Shown here in pieces: positions 48,335 to 56,754 of a stretch of 64,000 nt of DNA (position 1 is its first letter; every line of letters begins with the position of its first letter). The notes under the pieces were generated by a model. It had not been told where the DNA came from. It ran no database searches and saw only the letters and a list, made by a program, of their open reading frames with translations. The position numbers and the translations under genes are program-made. Source of the stretch: Nocardia asteroides (lineage in GTDB: Bacteria; Actinomycetota; Actinomycetes; Mycobacteriales; Mycobacteriaceae); assembly GCF_021183625.1 (NCBI RefSeq), contig NZ_CP089214.1, positions 1,116,001-1,180,000 on the forward strand, given 5' to 3'.

Positions 48335-48667
48335 TCAGGTGTCCAGCAGCTGCTTCGGCGCGGCCAGCCGCCAGGAGTCGAGCACGATGGCGCACAGCTC
48401 CTCCCGGTCGTCCAGGGCCGTGAGCCGCACCCGGACCCAGGCGTTCCCCGCCTCGTGCGGGGCGATCCAGAACTTCTCCGGCTCTGCGGCGACCAGCTCG
48501 TCCCGGTCGACGATCGGGCAGCGCACCGCCATCGAGGTCTCGTCGTCGGGCAGCGTCAGGAAGAGCGAGCGCCGCACCCGGAAGATCGGCATCTGCCACA
48601 GGAACTCCTCGGAGGTCTCCGGCAGTGACAGGGCGTAGGCGCGGACGTCGTCCCCCGAGGCGGTCAT
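48335..48667 (-). CDS. MmcQ/YjbR family DNA-binding-like protein
   Basis: 110 residues. The MmcQ/YjbR fold is indicated by DVRAYALSLPETSEEFLW, the F-V-like strand pair FRVRRSLFLTLP and WIAPHEAGNAWVRVRL. The family has a CyaY-like fold and is described as DNA-binding in E. coli; actual roles are mostly unknown. It starts at ATG 48667, with the divergent hydrolase remnant beginning 57 bp away. Confidence 0.82.
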   Translation of the reverse strand: MTASGDDVRAYALSLPETSEEFLWQMPIFRVRRSLFLTLPDDETSMAVRCPIVDRDELVAAEPEKFWIAPHEAGNAWVRVRLTALDDREELCAIVLDSWRLAAPKQLLDT

Positions 48668-48710
48668 GACCGGGAATCCTGCCATCCGCGTCCGACAGCA
48701 CCGCGGCGTC

Positions 48711-48716
48711 TAGGCT
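48711..48716 (+). promoter_or_regulatory. Candidate -10 box (TAGGCT) near the hydrolase start
   Basis: TAGGCT ends 8 bp before ATG 48725; compatible with a leaderless or very short leader transcript. Confidence 0.3.
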
Positions 48717-48724
48717 CTCCGACC

Positions 48725-49085
48725 ATGACCGACTCCCCCATCACCGTCCTGCTGATCCACGGCGGCGGCGCCAGCGGCTGGGACTGGCACCTGGTCGCGC
48801 CGCTGCTGCGGGAGTACGGGCACGAGGTGCTGGCGCCGGATCTGCCGATCGAGGACCCGGAGACCGGGATCGCGGAGTACGCCGACTTCCTGGCCGCCGA
48901 GCTCGGCGACGCGGAGCGGGTGGTGGTCGTGGCGCACTCGTACGGCGGGCTGGTGGCGCCGGTGCTCGCGGCGCGGCGCCCGGTGGAGCAGCTGATCCTG
49001 GTGAGCGCCATGATCCCGGCGCCGGGCGAGGCGCCGAACGAGTGGTGGTCGAAGAGCGGCTACGACGCGCTCGGCCTGAAGCCGG
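48725..49085 (+). pseudogene. Alpha/beta hydrolase truncated by the genomic island
   Basis: The first ~120 codons are a normal hydrolase: VLLIHGGGASGWDWHLVAPL, then VVVVAHSYGGLVAPVL (nucleophile) and LILVSAMIPAPGE. Around 49085 the sequence abruptly changes into a recombinase tail in another frame. The open frame runs on to 49345, but with Ser/Arg/Pro-rich noise. The catalytic Asp and His are missing. A full-length enzyme of this kind has about 230-250 residues. The missing 3' half probably lies at the far end of the island, outside the window. Confidence 0.8.
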
Positions 49086-49512
49086 CCTCCTTGGGCGCTA
49101 CTCGAACCCTGTCACCGCCCAGCGTCTCCGCCGAGTCATCGAACTCGTCGAGACCGAGATCCAGGCGGCGACACCGCGCACTGACGACCCGCCCCGCACC
49201 TTCCGCCTGGACAAGCGCCTGTCACCCGAAACTGTCGCTGAGCTGGTCACTGCCTACACCTCGGGTGTTGGTACGCCCGAACTCTGCCAGCGCTACGCCA
49301 TCTCGAAGGGTGGCATCCTTAAGCTTCTCAAAGAGCACGGCGTAGCTATGCGCCGCCAGGGTCTCGCGGAAGCCCAAATCGACCAAGCCGTCCGTCTCTA
49401 CGCCGACGGCAACTCACTTCGTGCCATCGCCGCCCAGCTCGGCAGCTCCGCCAGCACCGTCCGTGATGCCCTCCTCGCTCGCGGCGTCACCATGCGCCCC
49501 GCCCGGAAGTAG
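49086..49512 (+). pseudogene. C-terminal remnant of a serine recombinase
   Basis: About 140 codons, in frame with GTG-less upstream sequence, from LLGRYSNPVTAQRLRR to the stop at 49512. It carries two helix-turn-helix units, TPELCQRYAISKGGILKLLK and SLRAIAAQLGSSASTVRDAL, with the usual GVxMR after each, typical for the DNA-binding end of large serine recombinases. The catalytic resolvase domain is absent, so it cannot recombine. It starts exactly at the island border. A decayed second copy is at 50897-51068. Confidence 0.7.
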
Positions 49513-49658
49513 CCCATCCGCCGGGCGCGCTCGCTCCGGCCGTCCATCCAGCAGCAGCATATCTATACGAAGCTCGGTGACATCAAGCAATGGCTGGTCC
49601 GCCGCCTCATCCGCCTCGTTCTGCTCTTGGGCCTCGTGGTTCCCCTGCCATAGTGGCG

Positions 49659-50768
49659 TCAACTCGGTGAAATCGGCTCGCCAGGAAGATTTACCAGCCT
49701 TAGAGTCGAGGGAGGCTGAAACCCCTCAGGCCAATCAGTCAAACGGTTGTAGGTTGCGCCATCCATTTCCGCATTCCGAAGATCTGCGTTGCCAAGATCA
49801 GTTCCTTCTAGCATTGTGTCGACCAAGATAGCATTTTGCAGATGAGCTGAATGCAAATTCGTCTGATAAAGGTTGGCTCCACGCAGATTTGCGCCCATCA
49901 TTCTCGCTGCACGCATCTCCGAGTTTGCGAGGTCTGCCTCCGCCAGATCTGCATCCTGCATATACACGCCAAACAAGTCTGCGGAACTCAGATTCACTTC
50001 ACGAAGATCCGCATCATTAAGGCTTGCGCGCCGCAAATCTATATCTTCCATGTCTGCACCCCGGAGGTTAGCTCCGTCGAGCCGGGCGTCACGCAGGTAC
50101 GCCTCGTACAAGTACGCGCACTGCAAGTCCGCGCCTGTAAGATCATGTTTATAGTCAAATTTTCGTCGAGCGTGGCGTCGGAACACGGAAACAATGGAAC
50201 GTCGTACCTCCGCATCGGCTTTGCCAGCAGAAGATCGCATATAGGCGCAGAGCAGATCGAGGCAGACTCGTGCGTCGTCGTTCAACCGCTCGCCGCCATC
50301 TTCCGAAATCTCGGCGACAGGGTTTAGGCGCTGCCAGTCATCAGCCAGAGCCTCCAGAGCATAGACGCCAGCCATACGGACCGCAGGCTTCTTATGAGCA
50401 AGTTGTTCTGCGCACACGGTGTAGCGCTCACGCAGTGCTCTGATCTGCTCCAGCCCGTGCGTGTCAGCATGTTGCCGAGCCGATTGAACCCGGGTCAACT
50501 GCACACCGCCCAGGGCGACGAGTGCAGTAAGGACGGCCAGACAACCGGCAATCACAGTGGCTCTCGGTTGGTTCAGCCAGCCCGTCGATGCAGGGGGAGT
50601 CCCGACGACCGGTGGTGCGCTCGGTCCGGGCGGTGGAGAAGGGACGCTCGTGGTTGTCGGTGCGGCTGAGCTGGGCGTAGTCGGCAGAGTATTGACCTGG
50701 GCCTCGGCCGGAACTGCCATCATCGCGAGTCCAATTGCAAGAGCCAACCATGCGACGAGGTGTCTCAT
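49659..50768 (-). CDS. Membrane-anchored pentapeptide-repeat protein
   Basis: 369 residues. A signal or first membrane segment (VAWLALAIGLAMMAVPAEA) is followed by a Pro/Thr linker and a second helix (ATVIAGCLAVLTALVALGG). Then comes a helical stretch with ERYTVCAEQLAHKKPAVRMAG and, from about residue 210, some 25 pentapeptide repeats of the form A(D/N)LxX (LTGADLQCAYLYEAYL, ADMEDIDLRRASL). The repeats form a right-handed quadrilateral helix. Similar actinobacterial proteins are common on islands; the role is unknown. ATG 50768 is chosen because a membrane segment starts there. It is bracketed by two copies of the recombinase tail. Confidence 0.82.
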   Translation of the reverse strand: MRHLVAWLALAIGLAMMAVPAEAQVNTLPTTPSSAAPTTTSVPSPPPGPSAPPVVGTPPASTGWLNQPRATVIAGCLAVLTALVALGGVQLTRVQSARQHADTHGLEQIRALRERYTVCAEQLAHKKPAVRMAGVYALEALADDWQRLNPVAEISEDGGERLNDDARVCLDLLCAYMRSSAGKADAEVRRSIVSVFRRHARRKFDYKHDLTGADLQCAYLYEAYLRDARLDGANLRGADMEDIDLRRASLNDADLREVNLSSADLFGVYMQDADLAEADLANSEMRAARMMGANLRGANLYQTNLHSAHLQNAILVDTMLEGTDLGNADLRNAEMDGATYNRLTDWPEGFQPPSTLRLVNLPGEPISPS

Positions 50769-51165
50769 GTTCAAATCGTGCCATGGCACAGCGTGATTCG
50801 TGCGATCAACGTAGTGGTACGACATGGACCGGCCGTCCGTTGCCAGATACAATATCGCATGCGGCACGAAGCAGCCGCCTTGAGCCGCTGAGGCAGCAGG
50901 AAGTGCTATGCGCCGCTAGTTGGACGAGCAGATCGAGCACGCAATCCGGACCGATACCGGCGGCAACTCACTCCCACACCACCGCCACCTAGCTCAGCAG
51001 CTCCGCCAGTACCCGCCCGCGAAGCCTTGGTTGCCCGCAGAGCCATCGCCCGCTCGGCCCGGAAGCAGTCTCCCGGTTGACCGCTGCACACATGGCGAAT
51101 CACAACAGTGCATGACTCGGCAGCACAGCCCTGATGACCGACGCTCGACGCAACAAAGGCACCGC
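50769..51165. other. Intergenic region with decayed recombinase sequence
   Basis: 397 bp between two minus-strand genes. The only recognisable content is the degenerate recombinase copy at 50897-51068. No promoter or intact gene was seen. Confidence 0.5.
50897..51068 (+). pseudogene. Degenerate second copy of the recombinase C-terminus
   Basis: Starting GCTATGCGCCGC, this stretch follows 49342-49512 with many substitutions and small indels: GGCAACTCAC, CAGCTCCGCCAG and CGGCCCGGAAG recur in order. It contains in-frame stops (for example TAG right after ATGCGCCGC) and cannot code. Same orientation as the first copy, 1.5 kb apart, so the two bracket the pentapeptide gene as diverged direct repeats. 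Confidence 0.6.
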
Positions 51166-52821
51166 TCAGGGGAATCTAACTATTTGCGTTATCTCAGCTA
51201 TAAATCTCGATAGCTGCGCCGCACTACCTCTCTCTAGGATTCGCCGGAGCGCATAACCAACCGACGAGTCAGAGTACTGTTTCTGTTCCAGCCAGCGGAA
51301 TATTACATCCAATTCCATCGAGCTGTCGGTCACACGAATTTCGGAATCGGGAACGCTCGAATAAGCAATGGGCTCAACGACCGATAATTCCTCTTGACTC
51401 TCTTCGTTGGCCCTGAAGGCGCGCATTGGATCGTTGTTGACCCACACTCTGGAGGTATTTGGCCAGTTGGACCGCTCGAAAGTTGGGGGCTCATTCCGAA
51501 ACTTCAGCAGCATTGTCGGACCAAAAGATACTGTCATCCAGCGCCACATACCTCCCCGAGAGGAGTACTCCACGCCGAAAGGTTCCACCCACCCCAAGCC
51601 TGCCAAAGCGAGGTGACCATCCGCAATCCCCACACTGTCCATAGCAGACTTTGGTGCTGTCCAATGAAGCAGATCAGGATAGGGGAACATATCGGCAGGC
51701 CGTTCAAGCGCGATATTCGTCAATCGATCTGCTTCGGAGGTTATATATTCGGCGTCCAGCACAGGCGAGACCAACTTCGCGGGATTCGCAGCCGCAACAA
51801 TTGCAGCTGCCATGGTCGCTATGGTGTCCGTGTCAGTATCGAGCCTCGAAGCAGCAAGCCGGGCCGCATCAGCAGGATGCTGAGGAAAGGCGGCCGCCAG
51901 CAGCGTAGACGCCACTGCCGTAAGTAATCCACTGCCGCGCGTACTGCCTTGGTCGAGTTCCAGTAGCCGAACAAGTTCGTCGTAGTACCGGAGAGTCGCA
52001 CTGCGATCGCTGGCAGACGCCTGGAGTTCCTTGAAGATTTCGTGCGTCTCCTGGAAAGCCTGTTGAGCACTGCCGATAGTTCGTTCCCATGCAATCTCGA
52101 AAGACTCGTTCGACGCCTCTTCCCATCTCGGCTTCCAGTACGCCGCAAGCTCAGGGAGCCGCCTGAATGATTCGATCGCGCTTGACGTTACGTCAAGGAT
52201 GTCCGACCAGTCAGCCGGCTGCGGCACTCGCTCCTCGGCAAGGGCAATGCTAAGCACCGTCGCGTGCAGAACGGCACCAACAATCGCATTGGGATGACCG
52301 TGTGTGACTACGGAATTCCTGACTACATCATCTAGTTGCGCAAATGAGAGCGGGTTAGGCTCGGCAAAAACGTGGGGCTGGATGCGCATCGCCGCACCAT
52401 TTCCACCAGCCTGCTCCCAGCCTTTATAGAAGTTCGTCGACCAATTCGCGTTTTGTCGATTCATAGATGCCGCAGCCGCTTTAGTCGAGCGACCACCTCC
52501 GAGCGCGTAAGACAGCCACACCGGTAGTTCAACTCGGGCAAATGCCTCGACATCGAACCCGTGGCGAGAGATAGCCCGCGCTGTGGCCAGCCTGAGCTGG
52601 GTGTCGTCAGAGTAGCAACCCGCTGGTAGATCTACTCGCACTCCATTTCGACCACCGATCTGCCGCTGCCACGCGAACGGCTCTGTCAGGGGTCGACCCT
52701 TGGTGCGGCGATGCAGGTTTTCGGCTGAAGTGAGCTCGGAGATCCAGCCTAGAGCATCTGCCCACGCGGACCACAGCATCGATGATGCTGTACGTTCGCG
52801 CCGCGACCCAGCGTCACTCAC
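51166..52821 (-). CDS. ADP-ribosylglycohydrolase, probable antitoxin of a DarT-like toxin
   Basis: 551 residues. The DraG/ARH fold is shown by WADALGWISE (in place of GDALG) near residue 20, YSDDTQLRLA (metal Asp72/73) and LDTDTDTIATMAAAIVAA near residue 330, with RGSGLLTAVASTLLAAA before it. The dinuclear Mg site should therefore be complete. ARH enzymes remove ADP-ribose from proteins or nucleic acid. A C-terminal part of about 180 residues (VEYSSRGGMWRWMTVSFG) is extra. GTG 52821 overlaps the DarT-like stop in GTGA. As last gene of the helicase/DarT/ARH operon it most likely reverses the toxin's modification. Confidence 0.82.
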   Translation of the reverse strand: MSDAGSRRERTASSMLWSAWADALGWISELTSAENLHRRTKGRPLTEPFAWQRQIGGRNGVRVDLPAGCYSDDTQLRLATARAISRHGFDVEAFARVELPVWLSYALGGGRSTKAAAASMNRQNANWSTNFYKGWEQAGGNGAAMRIQPHVFAEPNPLSFAQLDDVVRNSVVTHGHPNAIVGAVLHATVLSIALAEERVPQPADWSDILDVTSSAIESFRRLPELAAYWKPRWEEASNESFEIAWERTIGSAQQAFQETHEIFKELQASASDRSATLRYYDELVRLLELDQGSTRGSGLLTAVASTLLAAAFPQHPADAARLAASRLDTDTDTIATMAAAIVAAANPAKLVSPVLDAEYITSEADRLTNIALERPADMFPYPDLLHWTAPKSAMDSVGIADGHLALAGLGWVEPFGVEYSSRGGMWRWMTVSFGPTMLLKFRNEPPTFERSNWPNTSRVWVNNDPMRAFRANEESQEELSVVEPIAYSSVPDSEIRVTDSSMELDVIFRWLEQKQYSDSSVGYALRRILERGSAAQLSRFIAEITQIVRFP

Positions 52822-53474
52822 TGGAAAACCTCAGGCCGACAACTGATCTCACAGTTCCGCATCCTGTTGAACGCACCAAACCAACCTTCGATCTCATCGA
52901 GGTGCTCATCTCTTGGAACGTACACGGCCTGAAGCTTACTCAGGGACAACTCGCCCGGATAAAGCACCTCTGCCTGCACGTCGGTCGGCTGGTCATGAGG
53001 AACATCAATACGTGTCTTCACGCTGCCGTAGTACCCCCAGGGGATAGGTTCACTATAGAGATCGCGAAGTCCGTCTATACCCTGTCCACGACGGACGACG
53101 GCAGAATACGTATTGTTGGTCGTCGTGAACCACACGCCTTCATCTGCCAAAATTTCGGGGGAGAAGGCCAACACCGCCCACCACACAGCTTCTCGTTCAG
53201 AGTCTGCGGGCCTGTCGTGCCATCGTTGCGAAGATCCGAGCATAGGGTTATTAACGACAGAAATCGAAAGATTGATGTAGTCGAGCCACTGCGGATCTTT
53301 GCGGACTTCACAGTTCGGCAGCGCAATATTTTCCAAATACTTGTCGATATCCAGCCGCTGCCGGCTACAGATAGCCCAACGTGAGAGAATACCGAGCAGG
53401 CCGTGATTCGTTGTGAAGTGAACTACCTCTTTGATTCCTCGGTCCTTCACGAACTCCAGGATCTCGTCGCTCAC
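52818..53474 (-). CDS. DarT-like (DUF4433) ADP-ribosyltransferase
   Basis: 218 residues, the usual DarT length. VVHFTTNHGLLGIL (His19) corresponds to the H-x-T NAD-binding motif. CEVRKDPQWLDYINLSI with NNPML recalls the conserved R...LHDYVPFYF..RSPML segment (Arg58). VQAEVLYPGELSLSKLQAVYV carries the catalytic Glu169 in the QAE motif. DarT enzymes attach ADP-ribose to thymidine or guanosine of single-stranded DNA and are toxic unless reversed. The assignment is by motif only and divergence is considerable. GTG 53474 overlaps the helicase stop in GTGA; the glycohydrolase follows with another 4-bp overlap. Confidence 0.75.
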   Translation of the reverse strand: MSDEILEFVKDRGIKEVVHFTTNHGLLGILSRWAICSRQRLDIDKYLENIALPNCEVRKDPQWLDYINLSISVVNNPMLGSSQRWHDRPADSEREAVWWAVLAFSPEILADEGVWFTTTNNTYSAVVRRGQGIDGLRDLYSEPIPWGYYGSVKTRIDVPHDQPTDVQAEVLYPGELSLSKLQAVYVPRDEHLDEIEGWFGAFNRMRNCEISCRPEVFQ

Positions 53475-54856
53475 AACAGCACCTCTTCATATGTCGACTG
53501 ACTGCAGTAGCCAATCAACGAGGACGCTCCGCTCTCTTTGTAGCCAATGGTCACGGTCTTTCGCGCACGACCAATTCCCATGGCGAGAAGACGCCGAAGA
53601 TTCTCAAGTGTAACATCCCCAGCCTCTCGGCCATGTGGCGTCACTTCCTGGTTCAGGCCAATGATGACCACGTGGTCGAATTCGAGCCCCTTGACAGAAT
53701 GTATCGTCGAGATCGCAACAGATTCGTCACCCTCTGGCCAGAATTCTTGCCTGGTCAGATCGACGTACGGTATCTGCAATCGCTTCAAACTTTTCTCGAC
53801 GTAGATGAACCACCCAAGAGGGTGCAAGAAAGCAACGGACTCGCCAGCCTCAATTGCTCCGCAAATTACATGCTCTACAACCCAGTCCATTTGCTCCGAG
53901 AACAATCCCACCAGCACTTTAGGCAGAGGGCCTTCAGCAGTGGCGGCATTGAAGTCAGGAATGATGCCATCCTCGCCCAGGGTGAGACCTTCAACTAGCC
54001 CTCTCGCGAATGCGGCAATCTGTTTAGTGTTCCGATGGTTTTGCTTGAGGAGCCGAACCACAGGGTTTACGATTCCAGCTTCTTTCCACGTATAGGAGCG
54101 TGGATATATTCTTTGTGCAGTGTCGACAACGAACGTCAACGAGTAGTCGGGGGCGGCAGTATGTGCAAGAACTGCGCGGATTTGATTTGCTGAGAAGTCT
54201 TGTGCTTCATCAACGATGATCACGTCCCACGGTATCGCCGGGGCATCTTTAGCCTCGACCGCCAAGTCATTCCAATCAAGAAGGTCCCGTCGCTGCTTCT
54301 CTTTTGCGTAAGGGTACACGACCTCGTCTAGGATCTTCCGTCTGAGCGCAGAATCGACGCGCGGCGATAGACCCCTACCATCCCGTTGAGTGGTGATGTA
54401 GTCCTCAATATCTGAAGGAAGAAAACGACCCAACAAGTATTGCACCTCGTCGAGCATGAACTTTTCAGGCAGTCCAATCGGCTTAACTAGCCGCTTCAGA
54501 ATAGCCACCGACTCATCATTTTGAATATTCGGGATTTGAAGAATATCTAATGCAAAGCGCGCGAAGGTCCTAACTTCTAATTGGAGATCTGGAGTACCTG
54601 CAATCTGCTGGCGAGCGAGTTCACCGACGTAGCCTTTGAGCGTACGATTATAAGTCAACACAAGCACACGAACGGGCCTTTGCAGACCAAGACGCTTATG
54701 CCTAGCAGACCAATTGGAACATAGTTGTTTCAGGCGCATGAGGGCCGTTGTGGTCTTTCCGCTACCTGCAGCACCTTTGATCACGAGCACGGGTCGATTT
54801 ATCAAGAGAATGGGCAGTTGTTCTGGAGTCGGATCGACGACCGGCAGTATCCGCAT
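53471..54856 (-). CDS. UvrD/Rep-type superfamily 1 helicase
   Basis: 461 residues, compact for the family (UvrD is about 720). Motif I is IKGAAGSGKTTTAL, motif II IIVDEAQDFS, motif III-like FVVDTAQRIY, motif IV LKQNHRNTKQIAAFA, motif V STIHSVKGLEFDHVVII and motif VI AMGIGRARKTV. The accessory 1B/2B insertions are short. It should be an ATP-driven 3'-5' translocase or helicase. First gene of an operon, coupled through GTGA to the DarT-like gene, which suggests that it recognises or prepares the DNA substrate (for example phage replication intermediates). The function in the system is inferred. Confidence 0.85.
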   Translation of the reverse strand: MRILPVVDPTPEQLPILLINRPVLVIKGAAGSGKTTTALMRLKQLCSNWSARHKRLGLQRPVRVLVLTYNRTLKGYVGELARQQIAGTPDLQLEVRTFARFALDILQIPNIQNDESVAILKRLVKPIGLPEKFMLDEVQYLLGRFLPSDIEDYITTQRDGRGLSPRVDSALRRKILDEVVYPYAKEKQRRDLLDWNDLAVEAKDAPAIPWDVIIVDEAQDFSANQIRAVLAHTAAPDYSLTFVVDTAQRIYPRSYTWKEAGIVNPVVRLLKQNHRNTKQIAAFARGLVEGLTLGEDGIIPDFNAATAEGPLPKVLVGLFSEQMDWVVEHVICGAIEAGESVAFLHPLGWFIYVEKSLKRLQIPYVDLTRQEFWPEGDESVAISTIHSVKGLEFDHVVIIGLNQEVTPHGREAGDVTLENLRRLLAMGIGRARKTVTIGYKESGASSLIGYCSQSTYEEVLL

Positions 54857-55547
54857 GGAAGCCTCTTGTTGTTGGAAGAGTGTCGATTTGTCTTCTCAAG
54901 ATTTGAAAGCTAGGCGATCTGGCTCTACAGCACCCTCACGGGCGATCGATCGGATGCCCGTGCCGTTAAAGCCCCTTGGTGCATCGGACCGCAGAGCTGC
55001 CGCGTTCCACGATCCTCCTTGGTAGCCGTCGAACCCAGGTCCGTCGGTCCTGAGTTTCGGCAGCGATGCTGGGGAACCCACTGGAGGCTGAGATAGCAGC
55101 GCCTTCCATCGGCCGACCTCAAACGAGCACACCATCAACACCCTCCCGAAGACATGCGCGAGTCTCCTGCGCATCAACAGCACGTCATTCCCCCGTGCCG
55201 TCGTTGTAGCCCGCATCAGGATACAGATGTCCTCACCCTCAGGCGTTCACGGCTCCGCCGGACTAGAGGCGAGCGGCCACTGGGCAGGCCAGTGCTCCTA
55301 CAGCAGCGGGCCGACGCGAGACCGAGAGAGCAGAACCTCAGGCTTCGACCCGCTGACAAGTACACATCCAAGCCCCGACGCATCCTCGCCAGCCGAGCCA
55401 CATGCAGCCTCCTGCAGGAGAGTTGGATCGTATCGCGGGCAGGACCCGGTCCATCGCCCCAGCGTGGATCAGGCACGTAAAGTCCTGTGTGTCAGTGGAA
55501 CGGGAAGACGGGACACGCGGTTGGGAAGTTCGCTCGGCCAAGGTCAG
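54857..55547. other. 690-bp divergent region between helicase and kinase genes
   Basis: No convincing gene on either strand; open frames here have atypical, low-complexity translations. It should contain the divergent promoters of the ADP-ribosylation operon and the kinase. A 6-bp inverted repeat CACTGG-N5-CCAGTG lies at 55278-55294. Otherwise I see nothing specific. Confidence 0.5.
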
Positions 55548-56621
55548 ATGTTCGCCGGATACAGAATCGAGCACCTCGTTGGCAAAGGTGGTATGGCTGA
55601 GGTGTACCTGGCACGCGACCGCAATCTGCCTCGGTCTATTGCCTTGAAGGTACTCTCACCGCTTGCACGCCTTGACGATGACCTGAAGAAGCGATTTCGG
55701 CGCGAGACCGAAGCCGTTGCAGCACTGTCCCATCCGAATATTGTCACTATCCATGACGGGGGCACGAACGAAAAAGTGCCATGGATCTCGATGGCATACA
55801 TCGATGGCGGCGATTTGCGATCCCAGCTTCTGAGCGGCCATCTCGGGGCAGTCAGATCTGTTGCGCTTATTAGCGATATCGCAGAGGCGCTGGATCATGC
55901 GCATGAACACGGCATAGTTCATCGGGATGTCAAACCAGCAAACATCCTTATCACGAGTGGACGCAACGAGCGCGCAATCCTTACAGACTTCGGTATCGCC
56001 AAGTCGGGGAAAGAAACAAGCCACTTGACTCAAACTGCGAATATGGTCGGCTCATTTCAGTACGCCGCACCTGAGCGATTCGCGGCAACCCGAGAACTGG
56101 ACCCGCGCAGCGACGTCTATTCGCTGGGCTGCACACTGTATCATCTATTAACTGGCATGCCACCATACGCTGGCGACATTGTGCAGCTGATCGCGGCGCA
56201 CGCCCATGCTCCGATACCCAGCTTGAGCGAGTCGAATCTTATTGCTCCGAACGAACTTGACAGCGTCATAATTAGGGCCCTCGCCAAGAATCCCGAGGAC
56301 CGTTTCGAAACCTGCTTCGAGCTGGCAGAAGCTGCTCGCGCCGCCTTGACTGGTACGACCGTGACGGCGCTTACAGCAAAGGACATTCGAGGATTCTGGC
56401 CAGAAATCCGAATGTCACTAAAAGCCGAGCACGCCTCGCTGCATGCAATGCTGTCCGGCTCTAGGTTCTCCCATCTCGATAAGAACGTGCTAGTTCTTGT
56501 CCATCAGAATGCCCCACTCATGACTCGGTTGTCTTCCGAGCATAATAGGGGCATACTGCTCGGAGCTATCCATGAGGTGCTGGGCAGTAATCTCTACGAC
56601 CTGCGCTGGGAGCTCGCTTAG
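55548..56621 (+). CDS. Soluble Ser/Thr protein kinase with DnaX-tau-like C-terminal domain
   Basis: 357 residues. The kinase domain (1-265) is Hanks-type: glycine loop LVGKGGMAEVYLA, Lys34 in ALKVL, Glu53, HRDVKPANI with Asp127, TDFGIA with Asp147, and ApE motif AAPERF. Residues about 275-357 resemble the C-terminal domain of actinobacterial DNA polymerase III tau: DIRGFWPEIRMSLKAEHASL, AMLSGSRFSHL, NVLVLVHQNAPLMTRL and GAIHEVLGSNLYDLRWEL. No membrane helix is present, unlike most actinobacterial Pkn proteins. AAGG precedes ATG 55548; TTG 55521 is an alternative start. It is divergent from the helicase/DarT/ARH operon. Confidence 0.82.
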   Translation: MFAGYRIEHLVGKGGMAEVYLARDRNLPRSIALKVLSPLARLDDDLKKRFRRETEAVAALSHPNIVTIHDGGTNEKVPWISMAYIDGGDLRSQLLSGHLGAVRSVALISDIAEALDHAHEHGIVHRDVKPANILITSGRNERAILTDFGIAKSGKETSHLTQTANMVGSFQYAAPERFAATRELDPRSDVYSLGCTLYHLLTGMPPYAGDIVQLIAAHAHAPIPSLSESNLIAPNELDSVIIRALAKNPEDRFETCFELAEAARAALTGTTVTALTAKDIRGFWPEIRMSLKAEHASLHAMLSGSRFSHLDKNVLVLVHQNAPLMTRLSSEHNRGILLGAIHEVLGSNLYDLRWELA

Positions 56622-56754
56622 CCCGAATAACATGGTCGGCACCCACGGGCGTCTGCGGGAGGCAACAGCAGGATGCGTCGACCGCACTGATTCGCAATAG
56701 ACCGCAGACCGGACTACGCTCCTTGCTAATATCTTCACGTTGGAAGGACCCACA

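Noticed and set aside
49086..49345. C-terminal half of the truncated hydrolase
   Set aside because: The frame stays open past the junction, but the residues are Ser/Pro/Arg-rich and the other frame encodes the recombinase tail.
50920..51213. A 97-codon plus-strand frame
   Set aside because: It is a frame through the decayed recombinase copy and not a gene.
54896..55216. A 106-codon minus-strand frame just upstream of the helicase
   Set aside because: No ribosome site, random-looking composition and no domain; treated as promoter region.
55227..55547. N-terminal extension of the Ser/Thr kinase
   Set aside because: Residues before MFAGYRIEHL are Ser/Pro/Arg noise; the kinase fold begins directly at ATG 55548.
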